NCBI GenBank assembly: GCA_964359095.1
Contig: CAYHRJ010000001.1
Span: forward strand, 1-62,498
Direction of reading: 5' to 3'
DNA length: 62,498 nucleotides
From: JACRJW01 sp964359095
GTDB lineage: Bacteria > Patescibacteriota > Patescibacteriia > UBA9934 > GWF2-40-263
Position numbers and translations under genes: made by a program. The notes below the pieces were generated by a model that made no database searches, was not told the origin of the DNA, and worked only from the letters and a program-made list of their open reading frames with translations. Positions 1-7,674 of this stretch are shown one piece after another (the first letter of the stretch is position 1; each line of letters begins with the position of its first letter).

Positions 1-803
1 CCGATCTCTTTGAGTCCTGTGACGACATAGCCAATCTGTCCGCACTCGAGTGTGTCCGCCGCGATGAGTCCGTTTGGCGTCACAGCACCCACTTCCAGTA
101 AATCTAATTCTGCGTGCGTGGCGATCATCCTGACTTTCTGTCTTTTTCTAAGAGCGCCGTCCACCACACGAACATACGCCATCACTCCGCGGTAGTCGTC
201 GTAGAAAGAATCAAAGATGAGTGCGCGTGTTGGAGCAGCAGGATCACCAGAGGGAGAAGGAATCCGTGTCACAATCGCGTCCAACAATGCCAGCACGCCT
301 TCACCCGTCTTCCCACTTACACTCAAAATCTCCTCGCGCTTACAACCAATGAGTTGCATCATCTCAGCCGCGCGCGCCTCAACATCTGCTGCAGGCAGAT
401 CTATCTTGTTCAGCACAGGAATAATCTCCAGTTCTTCCTCAAGCGCCAAGTAGAGGTTACCAATCGTCTGAGCTTGCACACCCTGTGTTGCGTCGACCAA
501 GAGAATCGCGCCTTCGACCGCGGCCAACGATCGAGAAACTTCGTAGGTGAAGTCCACGTGACCGGGGGTGTCGATTAAATTGAGCGTGTAGGGAGTAGCG
601 TGTAGGGAGTAGGACATCCTTGCAGGCGCCAGCTTAATCGTAATTCCTTTCTCCCTTTCCAAATCCATCGAATCCAAAATCTGCGCCTTCATATTTCGTT
701 TGTCCACCGTCCCAGTCAATTCCAAAAGCCGATCCGCCAAGGTCGACTTTCCGTGATCGATATGCGCGATGATGCAAAAATTTCTGATGCGAGACTGATC
801 CAT
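1..803 (-). CDS. lepA: Elongation factor 4 (LepA), N-terminal part, runs off the window
   Basis: Ribosome-bound translational GTPase that back-translocates stalled ribosomes. About 267 N-terminal residues are present; the rest lies beyond base 1. Visible motifs are the P-loop AHIDHGKST (residues 13-21), switch I REKGITI (50-56), switch II DTPGHVDF (78-85) and the base-specificity motif NKID (132-135), followed by the start of domain II. The ATG at 803 gives the expected MDQSRIRNF start for this family. Residues about 63-74 read SYSLHATPYTLN and come from a TAGGGAGTAG-type repeat, where other LepA proteins have an ordinary hydrophilic hairpin. Identification is secure. Confidence 0.96.
   Translation of the reverse strand, partial: MDQSRIRNFCIIAHIDHGKSTLADRLLELTGTVDKRNMKAQILDSMDLEREKGITIKLAPARMSYSLHATPYTLNLIDTPGHVDFTYEVSRSLAAVEGAILLVDATQGVQAQTIGNLYLALEEELEIIPVLNKIDLPAADVEARAAEMMQLIGCKREEILSVSGKTGEGVLALLDAIVTRIPSPSGDPAAPTRALIFDSFYDDYRGVMAYVRVVDGALRKRQKVRMIATHAELDLLEVGAVTPNGLIAADTLECGQIGYVVTGLKEI
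585..617. repeat. TAGGGAGTAG-type repeat inside lepA
   Basis: Two near-direct copies of GTGTAGGGAGTAG lie in frame inside lepA, just before the switch II codons. The same TAGG/GTAGG motif forms intergenic inverted repeats near 9.25, 19.03, 46.38 and 52.20 kb. It is read through as peptide rather than breaking the gene. Confidence 0.6.
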
Positions 804-860
804 AATCGAAGGTATCCTAACGGAAACAGCGCCGACCGTCGAGGAAAAATCCCGTTTGAC

Positions 861-890
861 AACAAAAATCCCGTTTGCATGCAAACGGGA
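861..890 (-). terminator. Rho-independent terminator after the PLP enzyme gene
   Basis: On the minus strand a perfect palindrome, CCCGTTTGCATGCAAACGGG, is followed by ATTTTTGTT. It lies 11 bases past the stop codon of the Cys/Met-metabolism enzyme and separates it from lepA. Confidence 0.8.
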
Positions 891-900
891 ATCGAGATGA

Positions 901-2151
901 CTACACGGTCTTGAGCGCCTGCTCAAGGTCGGCGATGATGTCGTCGGCATCCTCCAGCCCAACCGACAGGCGGATCATCCCTTCCGAGATACCGAAGCGA
1001 TCCAGGTCGGTGGGAGTGATGTCCGAATGGGTGTGTGTGCGCGGATGTTCGGCAAGCGACTCGGTGCTTCCCAGCGACACGGCGAGCTTCACGATCTTGA
1101 GCGCGTCGAGCACGCGGTACGCTTCCTCGCGCCCTCCGCGAACCGTGAAAGAGAGAAGCGATCCATGTCCCGAGCACTGGCTGCGAGCGCACACGCTTTG
1201 TTCACCACCAGACGTATCCGGGAAGAAGAGCTCTTCCACTACCGGGTGCTTGCGGAGGAACGCGACGATCTTCTCGGCCTTCTTCTCGGCCGCTTCCACG
1301 CGCACCTTGTACGTTTCCAGGCTACGCAGCAGCATCCACGCCGTATGCGGATCGGCCATGGTACCGAAGATGGTACGCGTCACCTTAACGCTCGCGATCA
1401 ATTCGGCGGAACCACACACGATGCCGGCGATGAGATCGCTGTGCCCGCCGATCGACTTGGTGGCCGAGTGAACCACGAGATCGGCACCCAGCGCGATCGG
1501 CCGGTAGAGCACCGGACCAAGCACCGTCGAATCAACGACGAGCATCGGCCGCGATGCGCCCAGAGCGCGCACGACCTGCGCAATTCCCTTCACGTCGACG
1601 AGCAAAAGCGTTGGGTTCGCCGGCGACTCGATGTAGACGACCTTCACCTTCTGGTCTTTGCACTCACACGCGGCGATCATCTCGGCCACTTCCTCACTGG
1701 AGGCCGTAGCCGGGAACGACTGCGTGTGGATGTTGAACGCGGGGAGCATATGCTCCATGAAGTAGTCCGTTCCGCCGTAGACCGGCGTGGAATAGAGCAC
1801 CATGTCCCCGGGTCGACACAAGGTGAAGAGCGTCGTGATGATGGCAGCCATGCCGCTGGCGCACAGCGCGGACTTCTCTGCGCCCTCGTACATCGACCAA
1901 CGCTCTTCGAAGATCTGAAGGTCGGGGTTGACGAGGCGCGAGTAGATGAGTCCATCTGGCGCGGTCGGATGTCCGTCGTCGAGACCGTACGCCTGCCGGA
2001 ACCAGTGGGCCAGCTGGCCTGCCGATTCCGCCACAAACGTGGAAGTGGCGAACAGGGGCGGCTTCACCGCTCCTTCACTGCGCGCCGGATCATATCCGCC
2101 GTGAAGCGCGAAGGTTTCGGGAGATACGGATGCGGGTAGGTCTTTTGACAC
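901..2151 (-). CDS. Cys/Met-metabolism PLP-dependent enzyme (methionine gamma-lyase / cystathionine gamma-synthase type)
   Basis: Fold-type I PLP enzyme of the trans-sulfuration family, which cleaves or builds C-gamma-S bonds of methionine or cystathionine in the cytoplasm. The PLP-binding motif HSATKSIGGHSD places the Schiff-base lysine near residue 232; the conserved YSR (substrate/PLP phosphate) and SLG..ES motifs near the C terminus are present. I chose the GTG at 2151 because AAAGGAGG precedes it; this gives 416 aa, normal for the family. A longer reading from TTG at 2199 has no such site. The gene is monocistronic, has its own terminator and looks richer in G+C at third positions than its neighbours, so it may be acquired. 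Substrate cannot be assigned from motifs alone. Confidence 0.9.
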   Translation of the reverse strand: MSKDLPASVSPETFALHGGYDPARSEGAVKPPLFATSTFVAESAGQLAHWFRQAYGLDDGHPTAPDGLIYSRLVNPDLQIFEERWSMYEGAEKSALCASGMAAIITTLFTLCRPGDMVLYSTPVYGGTDYFMEHMLPAFNIHTQSFPATASSEEVAEMIAACECKDQKVKVVYIESPANPTLLLVDVKGIAQVVRALGASRPMLVVDSTVLGPVLYRPIALGADLVVHSATKSIGGHSDLIAGIVCGSAELIASVKVTRTIFGTMADPHTAWMLLRSLETYKVRVEAAEKKAEKIVAFLRKHPVVEELFFPDTSGGEQSVCARSQCSGHGSLLSFTVRGGREEAYRVLDALKIVKLAVSLGSTESLAEHPRTHTHSDITPTDLDRFGISEGMIRLSVGLEDADDIIADLEQALKTV

Positions 2152-2222
2152 GTACCCTCCTTTATTGCTGGGCGCCTCAACACTAGAACTTACCGACAAT
2201 TAAATCAATGCAGCGCTTGATC

Positions 2223-2680
2223 TTGTCATCCCGACCGAGGAGTCCAACGACGAGCGGAGGGATCTCTAGACCGATGTCTATTCTGTCATCCCGACCGAAG
2301 GCCTGTTCTACAGGCCGAAGCGGAGGGATCCCTAAAGCGCTTCCGACAGATCTTGCCACTCCGGATTCTCCTGGTTGATCAACCATTCTTTCTTTTCCCT
2401 CCTCCACTTCTTCAGTTGCTTCTCACGTTCGATCGCTTCCAAAATGTCACCACAGCTCTCCGCATAGACAAGGTTCGTACAGTTGTATTTGGTCGTGAAA
2501 CCAGGAACCAATTTCTGCTGATGTTCAAAAGAGCGACGTTGAATATTATTCGTCACTCCGATATATAAAACAGTGTGCGAAGGGTTGGTCATGATGTAGA
2601 CGAAATATTCACGATCGCTCATAAGACACTCGAGATCCCTCGGCTTCGCTCCCAGAGGTCGCTCCGCTCGGGATGACAAA
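2223..2680. mobile_element. GIY-YIG cassette, copy 1 (458 bp, flanked by inverted TGTCATCCCGA repeats)
   Basis: A 458-base unit recurs, by eye without differences, 473 bases further on. Its left edge starts TTGTCATCCCGACCG and its right edge ends CGCTCGGGATGACAA, so the unit is bounded by inverted TTGTCATCCCGA ends. A second internal copy of the repeat (CTGTCATCCCGACCGAAG) lies near 2286. The unit contains one complete GIY-YIG gene and nothing else. It reads as a small nuclease-bearing mobile or amplifiable cassette; the mechanism is inference. Confidence 0.7.
2332..2622 (-). CDS. GIY-YIG nuclease domain protein (YhbQ/UPF0213-like), copy 1
   Basis: Protein of 96 aa made of a single GIY-YIG nuclease domain, the fold also used by UvrC and homing endonucleases for metal-dependent DNA cleavage. 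Key residues visible are FVYIMTN (about 7-13), LYIGVT (19-24) with the adjacent IQRR arginine, and the glutamate of IEREKQLKKW near residue 67. The start is the ATG at 2622, where the domain begins; an extension upstream would translate the flanking TGTCATCCCGA repeat. The protein is identical to copy 2. The gene lies between inverted copies of a palindromic repeat and has no operon partner. Confidence 0.85.
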   Translation of the reverse strand: MSDREYFVYIMTNPSHTVLYIGVTNNIQRRSFEHQQKLVPGFTTKYNCTNLVYAESCGDILEAIEREKQLKKWRREKKEWLINQENPEWQDLSEAL

Positions 2681-2695
2681 TGGAGGAACCTCAAT

Positions 2696-3153
2696 TTGTC
2701 ATCCCGACCGAGGAGTCCAACGACGAGCGGAGGGATCTCTAGACCGATGTCTATTCTGTCATCCCGACCGAAGGCCTGTTCTACAGGCCGAAGCGGAGGG
2801 ATCCCTAAAGCGCTTCCGACAGATCTTGCCACTCCGGATTCTCCTGGTTGATCAACCATTCTTTCTTTTCCCTCCTCCACTTCTTCAGTTGCTTCTCACG
2901 TTCGATCGCTTCCAAAATGTCACCACAGCTCTCCGCATAGACAAGGTTCGTACAGTTGTATTTGGTCGTGAAACCAGGAACCAATTTCTGCTGATGTTCA
3001 AAAGAGCGACGTTGAATATTATTCGTCACTCCGATATATAAAACAGTGTGCGAAGGGTTGGTCATGATGTAGACGAAATATTCACGATCGCTCATAAGAC
3101 ACTCGAGATCCCTCGGCTTCGCTCCCAGAGGTCGCTCCGCTCGGGATGACAAA
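2696..3153. mobile_element. GIY-YIG cassette, copy 2 (direct repeat of copy 1)
   Basis: Second tandem copy of the 458-base unit, separated from copy 1 by the 15 bases TGGAGGAACCTCAAT. The sequence looks identical over the whole unit. Identity implies a recent duplication or strong gene conversion; in an assembled metagenome an assembly duplication must also be considered. Confidence 0.7.
2805..3095 (-). CDS. GIY-YIG nuclease domain protein (YhbQ/UPF0213-like), copy 2
   Basis: Identical 96-residue twin of the gene at 2332-2622, with the same FVYIMTN, LYIGVT and IEREKQLKKW motifs. An in-frame ATG at 3152 would add 19 residues encoded by the flanking repeat (beginning SSRAERPLGAKPRDL); I regard these as repeat-derived and prefer the ATG at 3095. 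The gene ends only 17 bases from the end of the spacer separating the cassette copies, so both copies probably depend on the same kind of internal signals. The cellular target is unknown. Confidence 0.85.
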   Translation of the reverse strand: MSDREYFVYIMTNPSHTVLYIGVTNNIQRRSFEHQQKLVPGFTTKYNCTNLVYAESCGDILEAIEREKQLKKWRREKKEWLINQENPEWQDLSEAL

Positions 3154-3157
3154 ACAG

Positions 3158-4561
3158 TTAAACTTCATGACTACTCTGATACTCCGGGATCACCACCTCT
3201 GTCCCCAGCTTGTGTCTCAGGTGCGTAGCGAAGACCTCCTTGGCTTCTGGGTCGCCGTGGACGAGAAAAATCTTTTTTGGAATTACGCCGTCTTCAGGGC
3301 GCAGCCAGCGGGTGAGTTTGTTCATGTCGCCGTGGGCGGAAAACGCGCCGATAGCGCTGACTTGTGCATGAACAGGAATGTCGTCGCCAAAAATTTTGAC
3401 GCGTTTGGCGCCTTCATAAATTTTGCGCCCGAGCGTTCCTTGCGCTTGGTATCCAATGATGAGAACGCGATTTTTGTGATCAGGTAAATAACGCCGCAAG
3501 TGGTGCATGATGCGTCCCCCGGACATCATGCCGGAACCAGCGATGATAATCATCGGTGGAGTCGTGTTGTTGATCTCTTTGGATTCCTCACGGCTGAGCG
3601 TCTCACGCAGATTGGGGAAGCTGAAAAAATCTTTATCTGGTTGCGCAATGAGCGATGCATCAAACTTCAAATAATTTTGAAAGTGGCGATAGAGTTCTGT
3701 CGCACGGATCGCCATGGGGCTGTCGAGAAAAATGGGAATCTTCGTTTTGAGATCCTTCTGCAGCAACTGATCGATCTCGTAGAGCAATTCTTGTGTTCGC
3801 TCAATCGAGAACGCAGGGATCATGAGCACGCCACGGTCGTGGATGGTGTGCTGAATGGCATCGCGCAACATCGAGGAGCGCTGTTCGATAGGTTCATGTT
3901 CACGATGACCGTACGTAGATTCACAGATGACAACGTCTGCGTGAGACATCGGTTCCGTGTCTGGCAGAATCGGTACGTTATCGTTTCCGATGTCCCCTGA
4001 ATACACAAGACGTTTTCCTTCCTCGCCCACCATAGCTCCATTCGGAGCGACGGCGGGAGCGTCAAGAGAAATATAAGACGATCCAAGCACGTGTCCAGCT
4101 TCATGAAACATGACGACGATGCCAGGCGCAACCTCGAGATGCTCGTGATAACTGACGGCCTTCACTTGTTCAAACACGCGATTCACGTCTTCCATTTCAT
4201 ACAAAACTTCAGAGCCACACTTCTCTGCTTCCTCTTTCATGATGTGATGCGCGTCCTCGAGAACCAATTTGGCAAGACCAACGCACGGCTCGACCATGTA
4301 GATCGTTCCGGTAAATCCTTGACTCACAATCTTGGCAAGACGTCCAGTGTGATCTGCATGTGGGTGAGAGACAAAAATCGCCTCGATCGTCGAGGGATCA
4401 AACGCGAACGCATCTTTATTTTTTGATCCGCACATGTGCTCGCCTTGAAACATCCCGCAGTCAAAAAGATACTGTCGGATTTTGCCATTTGCATCCTTCA
4501 CCTCAACCTGGTGGCATGACCCTGTAACCTCTCGCGCCGCGCCGTGGAAGGTTAATTTCAT
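3158..4561 (-). CDS. Metallo-beta-lactamase/beta-CASP RNA-processing hydrolase
   Basis: Protein of 467 aa with an MBL-fold domain carrying the zinc motif HPHADHTGR (residues 66-74), a beta-CASP region, and the RNA-specificity motif GSGMMSGGR with later LVHGDPEA. This is the architecture of CPSF73/YSH1-like bacterial proteins, which cleave or trim RNA (family knowledge). Translation is coupled to the upstream VKOR gene: its ATG overlaps the VKOR TGA (ATGA at 4558-4561). There is no evident functional link to disulfide formation, so the operon may simply be compact. Exact substrate unknown. Confidence 0.9.
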   Translation of the reverse strand: MKLTFHGAAREVTGSCHQVEVKDANGKIRQYLFDCGMFQGEHMCGSKNKDAFAFDPSTIEAIFVSHPHADHTGRLAKIVSQGFTGTIYMVEPCVGLAKLVLEDAHHIMKEEAEKCGSEVLYEMEDVNRVFEQVKAVSYHEHLEVAPGIVVMFHEAGHVLGSSYISLDAPAVAPNGAMVGEEGKRLVYSGDIGNDNVPILPDTEPMSHADVVICESTYGHREHEPIEQRSSMLRDAIQHTIHDRGVLMIPAFSIERTQELLYEIDQLLQKDLKTKIPIFLDSPMAIRATELYRHFQNYLKFDASLIAQPDKDFFSFPNLRETLSREESKEINNTTPPMIIIAGSGMMSGGRIMHHLRRYLPDHKNRVLIIGYQAQGTLGRKIYEGAKRVKIFGDDIPVHAQVSAIGAFSAHGDMNKLTRWLRPEDGVIPKKIFLVHGDPEAKEVFATHLRHKLGTEVVIPEYQSSHEV

Positions 4562-4998
4562 ACAACCTTATGTTCATTAACGGTAAGCAAGACGGAAAAA
4601 ATCGCGATCGTGAGAATCGTTGCTTGTGAGACAAGGCATAGCAAACACCAGGTCTCAAGAATAAACGCTTCGATCCCTGAGAGATACAGGGCGAAGAGAA
4701 AGCCGCCAATCGATGCGAGCGTGAGAAACTTTGTGAGACTTTTATCCTGAGGATTCTTGAGCTTCATCGCGGCTGCTACGGCAAGAAACAGATAGCCGAT
4801 AACACCCACGAGCGACACAGGGATCCCGAACATGATCGAATACGGCCCTTTGTTCACAACGTCACAATTCAACTCCTCACCGATTGTGCAGAACTCACCT
4901 GAAGCAAACCCTTGATTGTGCAACAAAGAATAAATTGAAACACCAAGTCCCAATAATGAGAGAACGAACAACGTGGTGATAATCTGCTTCTTTGACAT
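4558..4998 (-). CDS. Vitamin K epoxide reductase (VKOR) family membrane protein
   Basis: Integral membrane protein of 146 aa with about four hydrophobic helices. It carries the VKOR redox cysteines: Cys37 and Cys45 in the extracytoplasmic loop and the active-site pair WCLLC (Cys118, Cys121). The family reoxidises a thioredoxin-like partner using quinone and so drives disulfide bond formation outside the cytoplasm. The partner is very likely the gene just upstream (5002-5388), whose stop is 3 bases before this start. The last base of the stop is shared with the downstream MBL gene start. Confidence 0.92.
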   Translation of the reverse strand: MSKKQIITTLFVLSLLGLGVSIYSLLHNQGFASGEFCTIGEELNCDVVNKGPYSIMFGIPVSLVGVIGYLFLAVAAAMKLKNPQDKSLTKFLTLASIGGFLFALYLSGIEAFILETWCLLCLVSQATILTIAIFSVLLTVNEHKVV

Positions 4999-5001
4999 AG
5001 A

Positions 5002-5388
5002 CTACTCAGATGCTGGTAACTCACAGCCTGTTTTCTCTGCGAGAGCCGTAAGACTCTGCTGGCCACTCAATCGGGATGCATCAGAAAATACCCACGTGGG
5101 ATAACCTTCAATGCCTGCGTCTGTGCATGTTTGATTCATGCTCTTGCTGGCTGTGGAACACTCAACATACGAAACACGATCAAACGCACTTCCAAAAAGT
5201 TTCTTCTGGCTCTGGCAATGCGGACACCACCACGCGCCATACATTTTCACACCGTCGTCCGTGAGACACTGCGCAAAGCTATCATAGGGAGATGGAGCTG
5301 CTTCTTGCGTAGTCGCAAACGCAATGAGTCCAACGACCACAAGAACAGCCGCGCCGTAGAGATAGTAAGCTGATTTGGAATTTTTCAT
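5002..5388 (-). CDS. Membrane-anchored thioredoxin-like protein (VKOR partner)
   Basis: Small protein of 128 aa with an N-terminal membrane anchor (residues about 8-25) and a thioredoxin-like domain with the active site WWCPHCQ (Cys55, Cys58). CPHC is the DsbA-type dipeptide, favouring an oxidising role. In many bacteria VKOR is fused to or paired with such a domain; here the two are adjacent genes in one operon. Additional cysteines (41, 76, 88, 123) may form structural disulfides. I infer it is the thiol oxidase that passes electrons to VKOR. Confidence 0.88.
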   Translation of the reverse strand: MKNSKSAYYLYGAAVLVVVGLIAFATTQEAAPSPYDSFAQCLTDDGVKMYGAWWCPHCQSQKKLFGSAFDRVSYVECSTASKSMNQTCTDAGIEGYPTWVFSDASRLSGQQSLTALAEKTGCELPASE

Positions 5389-5442
5389 AGTGACCTTATT
5401 ATACTTGAAAGAAAACGAAAAGACGACTATCCTCTGCTCGTT

Positions 5443-6498
5443 ATGAAGTTAGACTGGAAAAATCTCCCACGACCGATTATCGCTCTCTCACCAATGGCCG
5501 ACATGACTGATTCGGCATTTTGCCGTACGGTTCGGTCAATAAGTCCAATGAGTCCTATCGGTCCTATTGGACTTATTGTATTTCGAGAAATGGTCAGTGC
5601 TGAGGCGGTCGTGCGACGCAACAACAAGACGCTTGCCATGACCGATATCCACGAAGACGAACGACCAATCGTTCAGCAACTGTTTGGTTCTGATCCTGAC
5701 ACCATGGCTGAGGCTGCACGCATCATCGAGGAACAACATCACCCTGAGGGTTTTGATGTGAACATGGGCTGTCCTGTTTACAAGATCGTCCACAACTTCA
5801 ACGGCGCAGCGTTGATGCGAGAACCGGAACTCGCGACGCAGATCATCAAGAAAATGAAAAAGGCGATCACGGTTCCCATCTCGATTAAGATTCGCACAGG
5901 TTGGGATGATCCACGAGAATGCTTTGCGTTTGCAAAAGTCATCGAGGAAGCAGGAGCTGACATGATCACGATTCACGGACGAACAAAAACTCAAGGATAC
6001 TCCGGACAGTCTGATTGGAATTTGATCGGCGAACTCAAAAAGACTTTGTCGATTCCCGTTCTCGCCAATGGCGATATCCACACAGCGCCACTGAGTCTCA
6101 AAGCGCTCGATCAAACTCAAACAGACGGTATCTTGATCGCTCGCGGCGCACTGGGCAACCCGTGGATCTTCTCACAGATTACGGACGCGCTCGCAGAAAA
6201 GGCGCCAACACAAATCACACTCGAGGAACGCATCCGTGTCATTAAGCAACACCTCGCTTTTCATCTGGAACAATATGGTGTTCAAGGAGTTGTGACGTTT
6301 CGCAAACATCTCTCCTGGTATTTCCGCGGTGTGCCAGGAGCTCGCCCGTTCAAGGAACGACTCCACACAGCAGGAACACTTGAAGCTGTGCACGAGATTC
6401 TCAACGAGATTCTCTTGGATGGACTTCTGCACGAGGCCCTCAGCGACCGCGACGCAGTTAACCCCGTCGCTGCTGAACGTGTGTTCATGACAAAATAA
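5443..6498 (+). CDS. tRNA-dihydrouridine synthase (Dus family)
   Basis: FMN-dependent reductase that converts uridine to dihydrouridine in tRNA D-loops. TIM-barrel motifs are SPMADMTD (16-23), the catalytic-cysteine motif NMGCP (Cys110), KIRTGWDD, TIHGRTKTQGYSG and LANGDI. Length is 351 aa, typical. Between the first barrel strand and EMVSAEA, residues about 32-46 are encoded by a palindrome (5538-5577) absent from ordinary Dus proteins. The gene diverges from the leftward thioredoxin/VKOR operon. DusA, DusB and DusC subtypes cannot be separated with confidence by eye; the organisation is closest to DusB. Confidence 0.94.
   Translation: MKLDWKNLPRPIIALSPMADMTDSAFCRTVRSISPMSPIGPIGLIVFREMVSAEAVVRRNNKTLAMTDIHEDERPIVQQLFGSDPDTMAEAARIIEEQHHPEGFDVNMGCPVYKIVHNFNGAALMREPELATQIIKKMKKAITVPISIKIRTGWDDPRECFAFAKVIEEAGADMITIHGRTKTQGYSGQSDWNLIGELKKTLSIPVLANGDIHTAPLSLKALDQTQTDGILIARGALGNPWIFSQITDALAEKAPTQITLEERIRVIKQHLAFHLEQYGVQGVVTFRKHLSWYFRGVPGARPFKERLHTAGTLEAVHEILNEILLDGLLHEALSDRDAVNPVAAERVFMTK
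5538..5577. repeat. AATAAGTCCAAT palindrome inserted in frame in dus
   Basis: The arms AATAAGTCCAAT (5538-5549) and ATTGGACTTATT (5566-5577) are perfect inverted repeats of 12 bases around a centre built from AGTCCTAT/GTCCTAT. The element adds about 13 codons in frame (ISPMSPIGPIGLI) to dus without disrupting it. Confidence 0.75.
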
Positions 6499-6513
6499 TT
6501 CGCTCCACGAACG

Positions 6514-6597
6514 CAGGCTCCCACCGTCGCTTCCGCCGTCGCCAAGGCTATGGCGGACAAGAAAGCTACGGTGGGCAGGAAAGCCTGCGGCTACCTC
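6514..6597. repeat. 84-bp palindromic repeat (intergenic copy, pair of the dnaX insert)
   Basis: Starts CAGGCTCCCACCGT and ends with ACGGTGGG and AGCCTG, giving inverted outer arms, with an inner TCCGCC/GGCGGA hairpin. By eye it differs from the copy inside dnaX (8062-8145) at only about two positions. It lies between dus and the ATP-grasp gene. Confidence 0.75.
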
Positions 6598-6628
6598 ATC
6601 TACCTGATCCACCTCTTCCACCTTTTTT

Positions 6629-7543
6629 ATGACTTTCGGCCTCCTCATTTTCTCTGATCCATCCATGGAACAGTTCACCGGCGCTGAACGATTTGAACAA
6701 GCGGCTGCTTCTTCTGGTCATCAGCTTGTAAAAATCTACGAACCGTTTTTGTCTTTTTTCGGTAAGCGAATCCTGCATGAGAACCAACCACTCCCTCACC
6801 TCGACGTGATTATCTCTCGACCAAACTTTATCGAGGAACCGAGTCTCAGAACCTATGTCGTCCAGAGGCTTCTGACAGCTGGATACAAAATCATCAATGC
6901 ATCTCCAAGTGTTGCCTCAGCTAAAAACAAAATCACTCAGCATATTATCTTTGCTGAGCACGATCTTCCCTGTCCACGATGGGGCGTGTGTCGACGACCA
7001 GAAGACGCACTCAGGATCGCACAAGACATAGGTTTTCCAGTGATTCTGAAAGTCGCATTTGGGACGCATGGCAAAGGTGTCTTCTTCGCTCCTGATGCTC
7101 AGACGTTTCAACCGATCGCCGAGTACCTCGCCATCCGCGATGGCAATCCGATGATCATCGAAGAGTACATTGCCGAGGCGCAGAACAAGGACTTGAGAAT
7201 CTTTGTGCTTGGTGGACGCGTCCTTGCAGCAATGGAAAGGGAAGCGCCAGAGGGAGATGTACGCGCCAATACATCAAACGGTGGAACAGGGTCTCTCACA
7301 ACGCTCACGCAAAAGGAACTGGATCTCGCTGAACGGGTAGCAAAAATTTTTGCTCTCGAAATTGCTGGCGTGGATGTCATCCGTTCATCAAGAGGTCCAT
7401 TGTTGCTCGAAGTAAATTCGAATCCCGGATTCAAAGAGCTAGAGAGGGTAACGGGCGTGGACATTGCGGGAGCAATCATTCATTACGCTGCAGAGGTCTC
7501 TACAATACATATTCCTTGTCAATCGACCTCAACCTGGATATAA
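6629..7543 (+). CDS. RimK-like ATP-grasp ligase
   Basis: Protein of 304 aa with an ATP-grasp fold. Visible are the ATP-binding lysine and glycine-rich loop (VILKVAFGTHGKGVFF, about 133-148), the EEYI hinge, and the metal-binding LLLEVNSNPGF near the C terminus. RimK-type enzymes form peptide bonds between a carboxylate and an amine, classically adding glutamate to ribosomal protein S6; other members make cofactors or short peptides. The substrate here is unknown. The gene follows dus in the same direction across an 84-bp repeat, so co-transcription is possible but not assured. The C-terminal residues just precede a tRNA-Gln. Confidence 0.85.
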   Translation: MTFGLLIFSDPSMEQFTGAERFEQAAASSGHQLVKIYEPFLSFFGKRILHENQPLPHLDVIISRPNFIEEPSLRTYVVQRLLTAGYKIINASPSVASAKNKITQHIIFAEHDLPCPRWGVCRRPEDALRIAQDIGFPVILKVAFGTHGKGVFFAPDAQTFQPIAEYLAIRDGNPMIIEEYIAEAQNKDLRIFVLGGRVLAAMEREAPEGDVRANTSNGGTGSLTTLTQKELDLAERVAKIFALEIAGVDVIRSSRGPLLLEVNSNPGFKELERVTGVDIAGAIIHYAAEVSTIHIPCQSTSTWI

Positions 7544-7560
7544 TTTTGCCACCTTAATAT

Positions 7561-7634
7561 TCCAGAGTCGTCTAAAGGCAGGACAGCTGGCTCTGAACCA
7601 GTCAATCGGGGTTCGAATCCCTGCTCGGGAACCA
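7561..7634 (+). tRNA. tRNA-Gln (CUG anticodon)
   Basis: A 74-base cloverleaf: acceptor TCCAGAG/CTCGGGA, anticodon loop CTCTGAA (anticodon CTG), T arm CGGGG-TTCGAAT-CCCTG, discriminator A and encoded CCA. The acceptor stem has one A-G mismatch at the fourth pair. Confidence 0.9.
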
Positions 7635-7674
7635 AAAAACGACTCTGACATCACGTCGGAGTTGTTTTTTCTTA
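7635..7674 (+). terminator. Terminator after tRNA-Gln(CUG), probably bidirectional
   Basis: AAAAACGACTCTGAC, loop ATCAC, then GTCGGAGTTGTTTTTTC form a stem with A-rich 5' and T-rich 3' sides. It stops the tRNA transcript and sits at the dnaX stop codon on the other strand. Confidence 0.75.

Noticed and set aside
1027..2139. Long rightward open frame (about 370 codons) opposite the PLP enzyme
   Set aside because: It is the shadow of a G+C-rich gene on the other strand; composition is Arg/His-rich and no motif is visible.
2332..2880. A 182-residue frame spanning both GIY-YIG cassettes
   Set aside because: Its first half is an antisense-like frame through the C-terminal part of copy 2 plus repeat DNA; only the last 96 codons match the nuclease.
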